This document shows positions 10,493 through 20,378 of a DNA stretch of 62,786 nucleotides, in pieces; within the stretch, counting starts at the first letter, position 1, and the number at the start of each line of letters is the position of its first letter. Position numbers and translations under genes: made by a program. The stretch lies in the NCBI RefSeq assembly GCF_000372525.1, contig NZ_AQUR01000073.1, forward strand, positions 1 through 62,786, written 5' to 3'. The stretch comes from Cupriavidus neocaledonicus (lineage in GTDB: Bacteria; Pseudomonadota; Gammaproteobacteria; Burkholderiales; Burkholderiaceae). The notes below the pieces were generated by a model, which ran no database searches, had not been told where the DNA came from, and was given only the letters and a program-made list of their open reading frames with translations.

Positions 10493-11689
10493 ATGAGCAA
10501 CAACCGGGGTGTCGTTTATCTTGGACCGGGCAAGGTCGCGGTGCAGAACATCGGCTATCCGAAGATGGTCGATCCCCGCGGTCGCGCGATCGGCCACGGC
10601 GTGATCCTCAAGGTGGTGACGACGAATATCTGCGGCTCGGACCAGCACATGGTGCGCGGCCGCACCACCGCGGAAGTGGGCCTCGTGCTCGGCCATGAAA
10701 TCACCGGCGAGGTGATCGAGATCGGCCGCGACGTCGAGACGCTGAAGCTCGGCGACCTGGTCTCGGTGCCGTTCAACGTCGCCTGTGGCCGCTGCGCGAT
10801 GTGCAAGGAGCAGCATACCGGCGTCTGCCTGAGCGTCAATCCGTCGCGCGCCGGCGGTGCCTACGGCTACGTCGACATGGGCGGCTGGATCGGCGGGCAG
10901 TCCGAGTACGTGATGGTGCCGTACGCCGACTTCAACCTGCTCAGGTTCCCCGACCGGGACCAGGCGATGGCAAAGATCCGCGACCTGACCTGCCTGTCGG
11001 ATATCCTGCCGACCGGCTACCACGGCGCCGTCACCGCCGGCGTGCAGCCGGGCTCGACCGTCTATATTGCCGGCGCGGGACCGGTCGGCATGGCGGCCGC
11101 GGCGTCGGCGCGCCTGCTGGGCGCGGCCTGCACCATCGTCGGCGACATGAACCCGGCGCGCCTGGCCCACGCCAGGGCGATGGGATTCGAGGTGGTCGAC
11201 CTGTCGCGCGACGCGACGCTGGGCGAGCAGATCGCCGCCATCCTCGGCACGCCAGAGATCGACTGCGCGGTGGATTGCGTGGGTTTCGAGGCGCACGGCC
11301 ACGGCGCCTCGGGCCATGTGCAGGAGGCCCCCGCGACGGTGCTGAACTCGCTGATGGAAATCACCCGGCCCGCGGGCGCTATCGGCATCCCGGGGCTCTA
11401 CGTGACCGACGATCCGGGTGCGAAGGACGCCGCGGCGCAACGCGGCAGCCTGAGCCTGCGCTTCGGCCTCGGCTGGGCCAAGTCGCATTCCTTCCACACC
11501 GGGCAGACGCCGGTGGTGAAGTACAACCGCAACCTGATGCAGGCCATCCTGCACAACCGCCTGCCGATCGCCGAGATCGTCAACGTGTCGGTGATTTCAC
11601 TGGACCAGGCGCCGCAAGGCTACCAGCAGTTCGACGGCGGCGCGCCGCGCAAATTCGTCATCGATCCGCACGGGATGCTGGCGGCGTGA
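10493..11689 (+). CDS. fdhA: glutathione-independent formaldehyde dehydrogenase
   Basis: 398 residues. A zinc medium-chain dehydrogenase that oxidises formaldehyde to formate with NAD. Cys47 (TTNICGSDQH) and His68 (LGHE) are catalytic-zinc ligands. Cys98, Cys101, Cys104 and Cys112 form the structural-zinc lobe. IAGAGPVGMAAAASA is the nucleotide-binding loop. The layout and length match Pseudomonas putida FdhA. ATG 10493 is chosen over an upstream in-frame ATG because it begins the family N terminus (MSNNRGVVYLGPGKV). In pseudomonads fdhA also sits beside the sarcosine oxidase genes. It detoxifies formaldehyde released in demethylation. Confidence 0.95.
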   Translation: MSNNRGVVYLGPGKVAVQNIGYPKMVDPRGRAIGHGVILKVVTTNICGSDQHMVRGRTTAEVGLVLGHEITGEVIEIGRDVETLKLGDLVSVPFNVACGRCAMCKEQHTGVCLSVNPSRAGGAYGYVDMGGWIGGQSEYVMVPYADFNLLRFPDRDQAMAKIRDLTCLSDILPTGYHGAVTAGVQPGSTVYIAGAGPVGMAAAASARLLGAACTIVGDMNPARLAHARAMGFEVVDLSRDATLGEQIAAILGTPEIDCAVDCVGFEAHGHGASGHVQEAPATVLNSLMEITRPAGAIGIPGLYVTDDPGAKDAAAQRGSLSLRFGLGWAKSHSFHTGQTPVVKYNRNLMQAILHNRLPIAEIVNVSVISLDQAPQGYQQFDGGAPRKFVIDPHGMLAA

Positions 11690-11731
11690 TTCGGTAGTGC
11701 GCTGAGGGCGAAAATTCGCTGAAGGTTCGCT

Positions 11732-11755
11732 CCCTCTCCCGCTCGCGGGAGAGGG
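11732..11755. repeat. REP-like hairpin, copy 1 of an inverted pair
   Basis: CCCTCTCCCG pairs perfectly with CGGGAGAGGG over a 4-base loop. It is followed by TTGGGGTGAGGGC, which is repeated in inverted sense before copy 2. It lies between convergent genes (fdhA and gbdR) and may also terminate transcription. Confidence 0.75.
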
Positions 11756-11826
11756 TTGGGGTGAGGGCGGACGTGGCCACGGAGCGCAGCGCTACGAGTT
11801 CGTCGAGGCGCCGGCCCTCACTCCCG

Positions 11827-11850
11827 CCCCTCTCCCGCGCGGGAGAGGGG
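11827..11850. repeat. REP-like hairpin, copy 2 of an inverted pair
   Basis: CCCCTCTCCC pairs with GGGAGAGGGG over GCGC, followed by AGAAAA. With copy 1 and the flanking GCCCTCAC / GTGAGGGC arms it forms a BIME-like inverted pair in the convergent intergenic space. Confidence 0.75.
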
Positions 11851-11872
11851 AGAAAACCAGCGTGCTGCCCCC

Positions 11873-12898
11873 TCACGCATGCATCACCGCTGCAAACCTT
11901 TGCCCCTGCCCATGCAAAGGACCCTGCGCCAGCGGCGCCGCCTGCGCCCGGCGCTCGCGCGTCGGCGCTACCCCGAACGCCTCGCGATAGCTCTTGCTGA
12001 AGTGGCAGGCCGACTGAAACCCGCACGCCATCGTGATATGCATGATCGACATGTCGGTCTGCAACAGCAGCTCGCGCGCACGCCGTAGCCGCAGCGTCAG
12101 GTAATAGTGCGTCGGCGTCATGCCGAGGTGGTCGCGGAACAGCCGCTGCAGCTGCCGCTGCGACATCATCGCCAGGCGCGCCAGGTCCTCGCGCGACAAC
12201 GGCTCCTCGATGTTGTTCTCCATCAGCGCGATCACCTCGAACAGCGACTTGTTCGCCGACCCCAGCCGCGCCACCAGCGGCATCTTCTGCTGCGCGCTGG
12301 TGTCGCGCACATGCTCGACGATGAACTGCTCGGCGATCTGCGTGACGCGGCCCGTGCCGACGCGGGCGGCGATCAGGTGCAGCATCATGTCGAGCGGCGC
12401 GACACCGCCGGTGCAGGTGACGCGGTCGCGGTCGATCACGAACAGTTCCTTCAGGAAACGCGTGCCGGGGAACTCCTCCTTCAGCGCCGACATGTTCTCC
12501 CAGTGGATGGCGCAGGCATAGCCCGACAGCAGTCCCGCCCTGGCCAGCGCGTACGTGCCGGTACACAGGCTGCCGAGCATGAGCCCCTCGCGCGCAGCGC
12601 GGCGCAGGGTCGACAGGTGGCCGGCGCCGGTGGCGCGCTGGACGTCGATGCCGCCGCATACGAACACGATGTCCGGCCGCCCGATGCTGTCGGCCGCAAG
12701 CGTGTCGATGGTGAGGCCGTTGCTCGCCGTCACCGGGCCGCCTTCGGGGCTGATGACTGACCAGCGGTAGAGCTCCTGTCCGCTCAGATAGTTGGCCATG
12801 CGCAGCACTTCGATGGCGTTGGTGAACGCGATCATCGTGAAGTTGGGCAATGGCATGAACGCAAAGTGGGACAGCGACGCGGTTCGGTCGGAGGACAT
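11873..12898 (-). CDS. gbdR: GbdR-type AraC family regulator of glycine betaine catabolism
   Basis: 341 residues from ATG 12898 (MSSDRTASLSHFAFMPLPNF), which has AAGGAA upstream; a longer in-frame reading lacks a site. The N-terminal DJ-1/PfpI-like domain has VFVCGGIDV and GSLCTGTYALARAGLL. The HTH region runs from about residue 220, ending SIMHITMACGFQSACHFSKSYREAFG. Of the three paralogues this one looks closest to Pseudomonas GbdR (IEVLRMANYLSGQELYRW resembles the GbdR core by memory). It is divergent from the glyA-dgc-gbc unit. GbdR activates betaine and dimethylglycine genes when these metabolites accumulate. The assignment among paralogues is inferred. Confidence 0.8.
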   Translation of the reverse strand: MSSDRTASLSHFAFMPLPNFTMIAFTNAIEVLRMANYLSGQELYRWSVISPEGGPVTASNGLTIDTLAADSIGRPDIVFVCGGIDVQRATGAGHLSTLRRAAREGLMLGSLCTGTYALARAGLLSGYACAIHWENMSALKEEFPGTRFLKELFVIDRDRVTCTGGVAPLDMMLHLIAARVGTGRVTQIAEQFIVEHVRDTSAQQKMPLVARLGSANKSLFEVIALMENNIEEPLSREDLARLAMMSQRQLQRLFRDHLGMTPTHYYLTLRLRRARELLLQTDMSIMHITMACGFQSACHFSKSYREAFGVAPTRERRAQAAPLAQGPLHGQGQRFAAVMHA

Positions 12899-13361
12899 TG
12901 GGGGCGTTCCTTGGTTTGGCGGGCTTTTGTGGCCTTGGGGAAAGGCGCGGTGCCGTCTATCGATATTCATAATGCGCGCGCAACAAACGTGCCATACGGC
13001 GAAACCCTAGCGAGAGGCGGCTGCGCCCCCTGCAAGCGCCGCAATGCCGCGCATACGTGGCGCGCGCACCGCGCCGCGTCGGTGCAAGGCACAGGCGCGG
13101 TGCATCCAAGCCCGGTGAAGGCACGGGGCTGGGCACGGGGCCTGTGGTCGCGAGGCCGGCCGCATCCGGCCCTGACCCACTTGTCCAAATCGGACGCGAA
13201 TGGCGGAAATGGAAAAGAACGCGTCTGAATTCACCAACCGGTCAAAAACCCGAACGACAAGAATAGATCCGTCGGCAACGCTGCGCCGAACCGGGCGAGT
13301 CGCCCAGGGGCAGCGGGCGCCTCGCCCAGTCAGCAGCCAAACCAATCAGCCACGGATACCT
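12899..13361. other. divergent intergenic region between gbdR and glyA
   Basis: 463 bases with no supported gene. It carries the operator-like element at 13179-13201, 161 bases before glyA. The glyA frame is open through part of this stretch, but the family start is at 13362. Confidence 0.6.
13179..13201 (+). promoter_or_regulatory. operator-like element before the glyA-dgc-gbc unit
   Basis: Pattern ACTTG-N2-CAA-N-TC-N-GACGCGAAT, as before sda. GTCC and GGAC flank a 5-base centre as an inverted repeat. It is a candidate site for a GlxA/AraC regulator. Confidence 0.55.
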
Positions 13362-14636
<1,275 letters not shown>

Positions 14637-14672
14637 ACCCGACCAGAACCGAGCCAAGGAGTGGAGCAACCC

Positions 14673-15644
14673 ATGAGCCCGCTGCACGAAGACAGCATCA
14701 TCATCGACGGCCTGAACATCTCGAAGTTCGAGCGATCGGTGTTCGACGACATGCGCAAGGGCGGCGTCACCGCCGCCAACTGCACCGTCTCGGTCTGGGA
14801 GAATTTCACCAAGACCGTCGACAACATCGCACAGATGAAACAGCAGATCCGCGAGCACGGCGAACTGCTGACGCTGGTGCGCAGCACCGACGACATCCTG
14901 CGCGCCAAGCGCGAAGGCAAGACCGGCGTGATCCTCGGCTTCCAGAACGCGCATGCGTTCGAGGACAACCTGGGCTATATCGAGGCGTTCGCCGACATGG
15001 GCGTGCGCGTGGTGCAGCTGTGCTACAACACGCAGAACCTGGTCGGCACCGGCTGCTACGAGCGTGACGGCGGGCTGTCGGATTTCGGCCGCGAGGTGAT
15101 CAGCGAGATGAACCGCGTCGGCATCATGGTCGACCTGTCGCATGTCGGCGGCAACACCTCGTCCGAAGCCATTGCCTTCTCGCAGAAGCCGGTCTGCTAT
15201 TCGCACTGCCTGCCGTCCGGGCTGAAGGAGCATCCGCGCAACAAGAGCGATGCGCAGCTCAGGGAGATCGCCGATGCCGGCGGCTTCGTCGGCGTGACCA
15301 TGTTCGCGCCATTCCTGAAGCGCGGCATCGACGCGACGGTGGACGACTACATCGAGGCGATCGAGTACGTCGTCAACCTGGTCGGCGAGGATGCGGTCGG
15401 CATCGGCACCGATTTCACGCAGGGCTACAGCACCGAGTTCTTCGACATGCTGACGCACGACAAGGGCCGCTACCGCCGCCTGACCAACTTCGGCAAGGTG
15501 GTCAATCCCGAAGGCATCCGCACCATCGGCGAATTCCCCAACCTGACCGCGGCGATGGAGCGCGCGGGCTGGAAGGCATCGCGCATTCGCAAGATCATGG
15601 GCGAGAACTGGGTGCGGGTGTTCAGGGAAGTCTGGGGCGCCTGA
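14673..15644 (+). CDS. membrane-dipeptidase (peptidase M19) family protein of the dimethylglycine operon
   Basis: 323 residues. A renal-dipeptidase-type metal hydrolase. SIIIDGLNISKF is a diverged form of the usual DGHND metal motif, whose His and Asp are absent here (DGLN). Later elements are kept: VDLSHVGGNTSSEAI, PVCYSHCLP, and VGIGTDFTQGY. Loss of the first metal motif means classic dipeptidase activity is doubtful. The same type of gene stands first in the Pseudomonas dgc operon. ATG 14673 follows AAGGAG; an upstream GTG (14661) overlaps that site. The true substrate is unknown. Confidence 0.85.
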   Translation: MSPLHEDSIIIDGLNISKFERSVFDDMRKGGVTAANCTVSVWENFTKTVDNIAQMKQQIREHGELLTLVRSTDDILRAKREGKTGVILGFQNAHAFEDNLGYIEAFADMGVRVVQLCYNTQNLVGTGCYERDGGLSDFGREVISEMNRVGIMVDLSHVGGNTSSEAIAFSQKPVCYSHCLPSGLKEHPRNKSDAQLREIADAGGFVGVTMFAPFLKRGIDATVDDYIEAIEYVVNLVGEDAVGIGTDFTQGYSTEFFDMLTHDKGRYRRLTNFGKVVNPEGIRTIGEFPNLTAAMERAGWKASRIRKIMGENWVRVFREVWGA

Positions 15645-15787
15645 GCCGCGCCACGCCCCCAGTCAGCAACCGATTCACCACCGATTCACCACCAACGGGA
15701 CGTGCCCGCGCACCGCGCGGGCACGCGGGCAATGCCGCGCCTGCGCGACGAAGCAAGCGGCGAACACATCCTCACGGAGCCACCACC
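15645..15787. other. intergenic spacer within the dgc operon
   Basis: 143 bases holding a short direct repeat (CGATTCACCAC twice, around 15671-15692) and a strong hairpin at 15701-15725. No gene is seen. Confidence 0.6.
15701..15725 (+). terminator. GC-rich hairpin inside the glyA-dgc-gbc unit
   Basis: CGTGCCCGCGC pairs perfectly with GCGCGGGCACG over an ACC loop. There is no U-run, so it is more likely an mRNA-stabilising or attenuating stem than a full terminator. Confidence 0.5.
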
Positions 15788-16321
15788 ATGCAACCGCAAC
15801 TGCCGATCGACGTCAATCCTGACACCGGCGTCTGGACCACCGACGCGCTGCCGATGCTATATGTCCCGCGCCATTTCTTCACCAACAACCACGTCGCCGT
15901 GGAAGAGGCGCTCGGTGTCGAGGCCTACGCCGGGATCCTGTACAAGGCCGGCTACAAGTCGGCCTACCACTGGTGCGACAAGGAGGCGCAGCTGCACGGC
16001 CTGGCCGGCATGGCGGTGTACGAGCACTACCTGAAGCGGCTGTCGCAGCGCGGCTGGGGCGTGTTCTCGCTGCTCGAAGCCGATCCGGCGACGGCGCACG
16101 CGCGCATCGCGCTGCACCACTCGTCGTTCGTGCTGGCGCAGCCGGGCAAGGAAGGCAAGCTCTGCTACATGTTCGCCGGCTGGTTCGCCGGCGCGATGGA
16201 CTGGGTCAACGACACCGCGCCGGCTGGCAGCGGCGGGCCGCGCGCGCAATCGAAGGAAGCGCAGTGCGCGGCCGAGGGCCACGAGCATTGCGTGTTCGAG
16301 GTGTCGGCGATCGCGCACTGA
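15788..16321 (+). CDS. DUF5943-type protein of the dimethylglycine operon
   Basis: 177 residues, soluble, function unknown. It begins MQPQLPIDVNPDTGVWTTDAL and ends EAQCAAEGHEHCVFEVSAIAH. The closing C-x6-H-x2-C pattern and the general layout resemble the V4R small-molecule-binding fold. A homologue lies between the dipeptidase-like gene and dgcA in Pseudomonas. The constant linkage suggests an accessory role in dimethylglycine oxidation, perhaps ligand sensing or cofactor handling. This is inference. Confidence 0.85.
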   Translation: MQPQLPIDVNPDTGVWTTDALPMLYVPRHFFTNNHVAVEEALGVEAYAGILYKAGYKSAYHWCDKEAQLHGLAGMAVYEHYLKRLSQRGWGVFSLLEADPATAHARIALHHSSFVLAQPGKEGKLCYMFAGWFAGAMDWVNDTAPAGSGGPRAQSKEAQCAAEGHEHCVFEVSAIAH

Positions 16322-16382
16322 GCGCGCCGGGCCCGATTTCGTCCGCAACACGAACATATACGAACGCCAGAGGTCGCCTGCG

Positions 16383-18446
16383 ATGCGCTATCCCCACCTG
16401 TTCAAACCCCTGCAGCTCAACCAGCTGACGCTGCGCAACCGGATCGTCAGCACCGCGCACGCCGAGGTGTACGCCGAACCGGACGGCCTGCCGGGCGACC
16501 GCTACCTGCGCTACTACGAAGAAAAGGCGAAGGGCGGCGTCGGCCTGGCGATCTGCGGCGGCTCCAGCCCGGTATCGATCGACAGCCCCCAGGGCTGGTG
16601 GAAGTCGGTCAACCTGGCCACGGACAGGATCGTCGAGCCGCTGTCCCGGCTGGCGGAGACCATGCACCGGCACGGCGCGAAGATCATGATCCAGGCCACC
16701 CACATGGGGCGCCGCTCGGCGTTCCACGGCGAGCACTGGCCGCACCTGATGTCGCCGTCGGGCGTGCGCGAGCCGGTGCACCGCGGCAACGCCAAGATCA
16801 TCGAGGTGGAGGAAATCCGCCGCATCATCGCCGACTTCGCCGCGGCGGCAAAGCGCGTCAAGGATGCCGGCATGGACGGCATCGAGATCTCGGCCGCGCA
16901 CCAGCACCTGATCGACCAGTTCTGGAGCCCGCGCACCAACTTCCGCACCGACGAATGGGGCGGCAGCCTGCACAACCGCCTGCGCTTCGGTGTCGAGGTG
17001 CTGCAGGCGGTGCGCGAGGCGGTCGGCAAGGATTTCTGCGTCGGCCTGCGCATGTGCGGCGACGAGTTCCACGAGGACGGGCTCGATCACCAGCAGCTCA
17101 AGGAGATTGCCCAGGCCATGTCGGAGTCAGGGCTGATCGACTACCTCGGCGTGATCGGCTCGGGCGCGGACACGCACAACACGCTGGCCAACTGCATGCC
17201 GCCGATGGCGCTGCCGCCGGAGCCGTTCGTGCACCTGGCCGCGGGGATCAAGTCGGTGGTCAAGATCCCGGTGATGCACGCGCAGAGCGTCCGCGACGCG
17301 GGGCAGGCCGAGCGGCTGCTGGCAAGCGGCATGGTCGACCTGGTCGGCATGACGCGCGCCCAGATGGCCGACCCGCACATGGTCATCAAGATCCGCGACG
17401 GCCGCGAGGACGAGATCAAGCAATGCGTCGGCGCGAACTACTGCATCGACCGCCAGTACAACGGCCTCGACGTGCTATGCGTGCAGAATGCCGCGACCTC
17501 GCGCGAGGCCACCATGCCCCACGTGATCGAGAAATCGCGCGGGCCGAAACGCAAGGTGGTGGTGGTCGGCGCGGGCCCGGCAGGCCTGGAGGCGGCGCGG
17601 GTGGCGCGCGCGCGCGGCCATGACGTGGTGCTGTTCGAGAAGCATGCCGAGGTTGGCGGGCAGATCATGCTGGCGTCGAAGGCGCCGCAGCGCGAGCAGA
17701 TGGCCGGCATCGTGCGCTGGTTCGACATGGAAACCAGGCGCCTCGGCGTCGAGCGCCGCCTGGGCGTGGAGGCCGATGCGAAGATGATCATGGCCGAGCA
17801 GCCGGACATCATCGTGCTGGCCACGGGCGGCCGCGCCTTCTCCGACCAGGTGCCCGCGTGGGGTGTCGCAGCAGGACTGGCGGTGAGCTCGTGGGAGGTG
17901 CTGTCCGGGCGCGTCGAGGCGAAGCAGAACGTGCTGGTCTACGACGGCGTCAGCACCCATGCCGGCGCCGGCGTTGCCGACTACCTGGCCAGCCGCGGCG
18001 CCAAGGTCGAGATCGTCACGCCGGACGTGAAGGTCGCCGACGACTGCGGCGGCACCACCTTCCCGATCTTCTACCGGCGCCTGTATGCGCAGGGCGTGAT
18101 CCATACGCCCAACTACTGGCTCGACCGTGTCTACGAGGAGGACGGCAAGAAGATCGCGGTGCTGCGCAACGAGTATACGGAGGAACTCGAGGAGCGCGCG
18201 GTCGACCAGGTCGTGATCGAGAACGGCTCGACGCCGAACGACGCGCTCTACTGGAAGCTCAAGCCGGAATCGCTCAACCGCGGCCAGGTCGACGTGCACA
18301 AGCTGTTTGCCGCCGAGCCGCAGCCGTGCCTGTCGGAGACGCTCGGCAACGGCCGCTTCCTGCTGTTCCGCGTTGGCGACTGCATCTCGATGCACAACAT
18401 CCACGGCGCGATCTACGACGCGCTGCGCCTCGTCAAGGACTTCTGA
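16383..18446 (+). CDS. dgcA: dimethylglycine demethylase flavoprotein subunit
   Basis: 687 residues. An N-terminal old-yellow-enzyme TIM barrel (MRYPHLFKPLQLNQLTLRNR; barrel to about 340) is followed by an iron-sulfur loop and an NAD/FAD domain starting KVVVVGAGPAGLEAARVA (about 395). It converts dimethylglycine to sarcosine, as in trimethylamine dehydrogenase relatives. In the cluster loop Cys348, Cys354 and Cys366 are present, but the second TMADH ligand position is Ala351 (CVGANYC). dgcB starts three bases after the stop. Confidence 0.95.
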   Translation: MRYPHLFKPLQLNQLTLRNRIVSTAHAEVYAEPDGLPGDRYLRYYEEKAKGGVGLAICGGSSPVSIDSPQGWWKSVNLATDRIVEPLSRLAETMHRHGAKIMIQATHMGRRSAFHGEHWPHLMSPSGVREPVHRGNAKIIEVEEIRRIIADFAAAAKRVKDAGMDGIEISAAHQHLIDQFWSPRTNFRTDEWGGSLHNRLRFGVEVLQAVREAVGKDFCVGLRMCGDEFHEDGLDHQQLKEIAQAMSESGLIDYLGVIGSGADTHNTLANCMPPMALPPEPFVHLAAGIKSVVKIPVMHAQSVRDAGQAERLLASGMVDLVGMTRAQMADPHMVIKIRDGREDEIKQCVGANYCIDRQYNGLDVLCVQNAATSREATMPHVIEKSRGPKRKVVVVGAGPAGLEAARVARARGHDVVLFEKHAEVGGQIMLASKAPQREQMAGIVRWFDMETRRLGVERRLGVEADAKMIMAEQPDIIVLATGGRAFSDQVPAWGVAAGLAVSSWEVLSGRVEAKQNVLVYDGVSTHAGAGVADYLASRGAKVEIVTPDVKVADDCGGTTFPIFYRRLYAQGVIHTPNYWLDRVYEEDGKKIAVLRNEYTEELEERAVDQVVIENGSTPNDALYWKLKPESLNRGQVDVHKLFAAEPQPCLSETLGNGRFLLFRVGDCISMHNIHGAIYDALRLVKDF

Positions 18447-18448
18447 CC

Positions 18449-20374
18449 ATGCATCCATCCTTGCTGATTACCGTCCTGCTCTGGCTGTCGGTGGCGGGGC
18501 TGGCCTTTGCGCTGCTGCGGCGCGCGTCGTACTGGCGCGTGGGGCGCGCGGCCGCGCCCGGCTCGGCCAGCCTCGCCAACCTGTTCGCCATCCCCAGGCG
18601 CTATTTCGTCGACCTGCACCATGTGGTGGCGCGCGATCCGTATATCGCCAGGACGCACGTGGCCACGGCGGGCGGGGCGATCGCCGCGCTGGCACTGGTG
18701 TTCGTCAACTACGGCCTGGCGATCTACTCGCCATGGCTCGACAAGCTGATCCTGGTCGCGGCGCTGGCGATGCTGGTCGGCGCGGTGTTCGTCTGGCGCC
18801 GGCGCAAGGCGAAGGATGTGCCGGCGCGCCTGTCGAAGGGGCCGTGGAATACGCTGCCCTGGCTGCTCGGCGCGTTCGCGCTCGGCCTGGCGCTGTACAC
18901 GGTGGTGCCCGCCGGGGTCATGTCGGGCGCGTTCGCAGTGCTGTGCGCCGCGCTGATCGGCATCGGCGCGTTCGCGATGACGGTCGGCGCCGCCACCGGC
19001 GGACCGATGAAGCATGCGATGGCGGGCCTGCTGCACCTGGCCTTTCACCCGCGCCAGGAGCGCTTCGCGGCGACGCCGGACTCCTATACCGGCAGCGGCA
19101 CCGCCACGCCGCCGACCGCGCTCAGGCTGGCCGATATCGAGCACAAGGAATACGGCGTCGCCAAACCGGTCGAGTTCCGCTGGAACCAGCTGCTGAGCTT
19201 CGACGCCTGCGTGCAGTGCGGCAAATGCGAGGCGGCGTGTCCCGCCTTCGCCTCGGGCCAGCCGCTGAACCCGAAGAAGCTGATCCAGGACCTGGTGGTC
19301 GGCATGGCGGGCGGCACCGATGCCGCCTATGCCGGCAGCCCGACGCCGGGGATTCCGGTCGGCCGGCACCGCGGCGAACCCAACGGGTCGATCGTGTCGG
19401 GCCTGATCGAGGCACAGACCCTGTGGTCGTGCACCACCTGCCGCGCCTGCGTGCAGGAATGCCCGATGCTGATCGAGCACGTCGATGCGATCGTCGACAT
19501 GCGCCGCAACCAGACGCTGGTGCACGGCACCGTGCCGGGCAAGGGCGCCGAGGTGCTGGCTAACCTGCGCGAGACCGGCACCATGGGCGGCTATGACAAG
19601 GCAGCCCGCTACGACTGGTCGGTGGACCTGAACGCGCCCGTGGCGCGGCCCGGCAAGGCGGTCGACGTGCTGGTGGTGGCCGGCGAGGGCGGTTTCGACA
19701 TGCGCTACCAGCGCACCCTGCGCGCGCTGGTCAAGGTGCTGAACAAGGCCGGCGTCGACTACGCGGTGCTGGGCGAGGTCGAGACCGACACCGGCGATGT
19801 CGCGCGCCGGCTCGGCGACGAGGCCACCTTCCGGCAGCTGGCCAAACACCTGATCGGTACGCTCGGCACGCTGTCGTTCAGGCAGATCGTGACCGCGGAC
19901 CCGCACGTGATGCATAGCCTGCGCAACGAATACCGTGCGCTGGGGCTGCGTGTCACGGTCAAGCATCACACCTCCTATATGGCCGAGCTCGCGGCGAGCG
20001 GACTGATCGCTCCCAGGGCAGTCGAAGCCCTGCGCGACAAGCGCACCACGTATCACGATCCGTGCTACCTGGGCCGCTACAACGGCGAGACCGAGGCGCC
20101 GCGCAAGCTGCTCAAGACCATCGGCATCCACGTGGTCGAGATGGAACGCCACGGCATGCGCGGCCGCTGCTGCGGCGGTGGCGGCGGGGCGCCGCTGACC
20201 GACATCCCGGGCAAGCAGCGCATTCCCGATATCCGCATCGCCGACGCGCGCGCGGTGGGTGCGGAAGTGGTCGCGGTCGGATGTCCCAACTGCACCGCGA
20301 TGCTCGAGGGCGTGGTCGGTCCGCGGCCGGACGTGCTCGACGTGGCTGAACTGGTTGCCGCTTCGCTGGAGTGA
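18449..20374 (+). CDS. dgcB: dimethylglycine demethylation membrane iron-sulfur protein
   Basis: 641 residues. The N-terminal quarter has membrane helices (MHPSLLITVLLWLSVAGLAF, then two or three more up to residue 190). Two ferredoxin motifs follow (CVQCGKCEAACP and CTTCRACVQECP). The C-terminal half has HdrD-like cysteine-rich CCG motifs (HDPCYLGR with RCCGGGGG, and VGCPNC). It probably moves electrons from DgcA or ETF to the quinone pool at the inner membrane. No ETF-quinone oxidoreductase is seen nearby, consistent with DgcB filling that role (inference). The start ATG 18449 directly follows dgcA. Confidence 0.92.
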   Translation: MHPSLLITVLLWLSVAGLAFALLRRASYWRVGRAAAPGSASLANLFAIPRRYFVDLHHVVARDPYIARTHVATAGGAIAALALVFVNYGLAIYSPWLDKLILVAALAMLVGAVFVWRRRKAKDVPARLSKGPWNTLPWLLGAFALGLALYTVVPAGVMSGAFAVLCAALIGIGAFAMTVGAATGGPMKHAMAGLLHLAFHPRQERFAATPDSYTGSGTATPPTALRLADIEHKEYGVAKPVEFRWNQLLSFDACVQCGKCEAACPAFASGQPLNPKKLIQDLVVGMAGGTDAAYAGSPTPGIPVGRHRGEPNGSIVSGLIEAQTLWSCTTCRACVQECPMLIEHVDAIVDMRRNQTLVHGTVPGKGAEVLANLRETGTMGGYDKAARYDWSVDLNAPVARPGKAVDVLVVAGEGGFDMRYQRTLRALVKVLNKAGVDYAVLGEVETDTGDVARRLGDEATFRQLAKHLIGTLGTLSFRQIVTADPHVMHSLRNEYRALGLRVTVKHHTSYMAELAASGLIAPRAVEALRDKRTTYHDPCYLGRYNGETEAPRKLLKTIGIHVVEMERHGMRGRCCGGGGGAPLTDIPGKQRIPDIRIADARAVGAEVVAVGCPNCTAMLEGVVGPRPDVLDVAELVAASLE

Positions 20375-20378
20375 ACCG

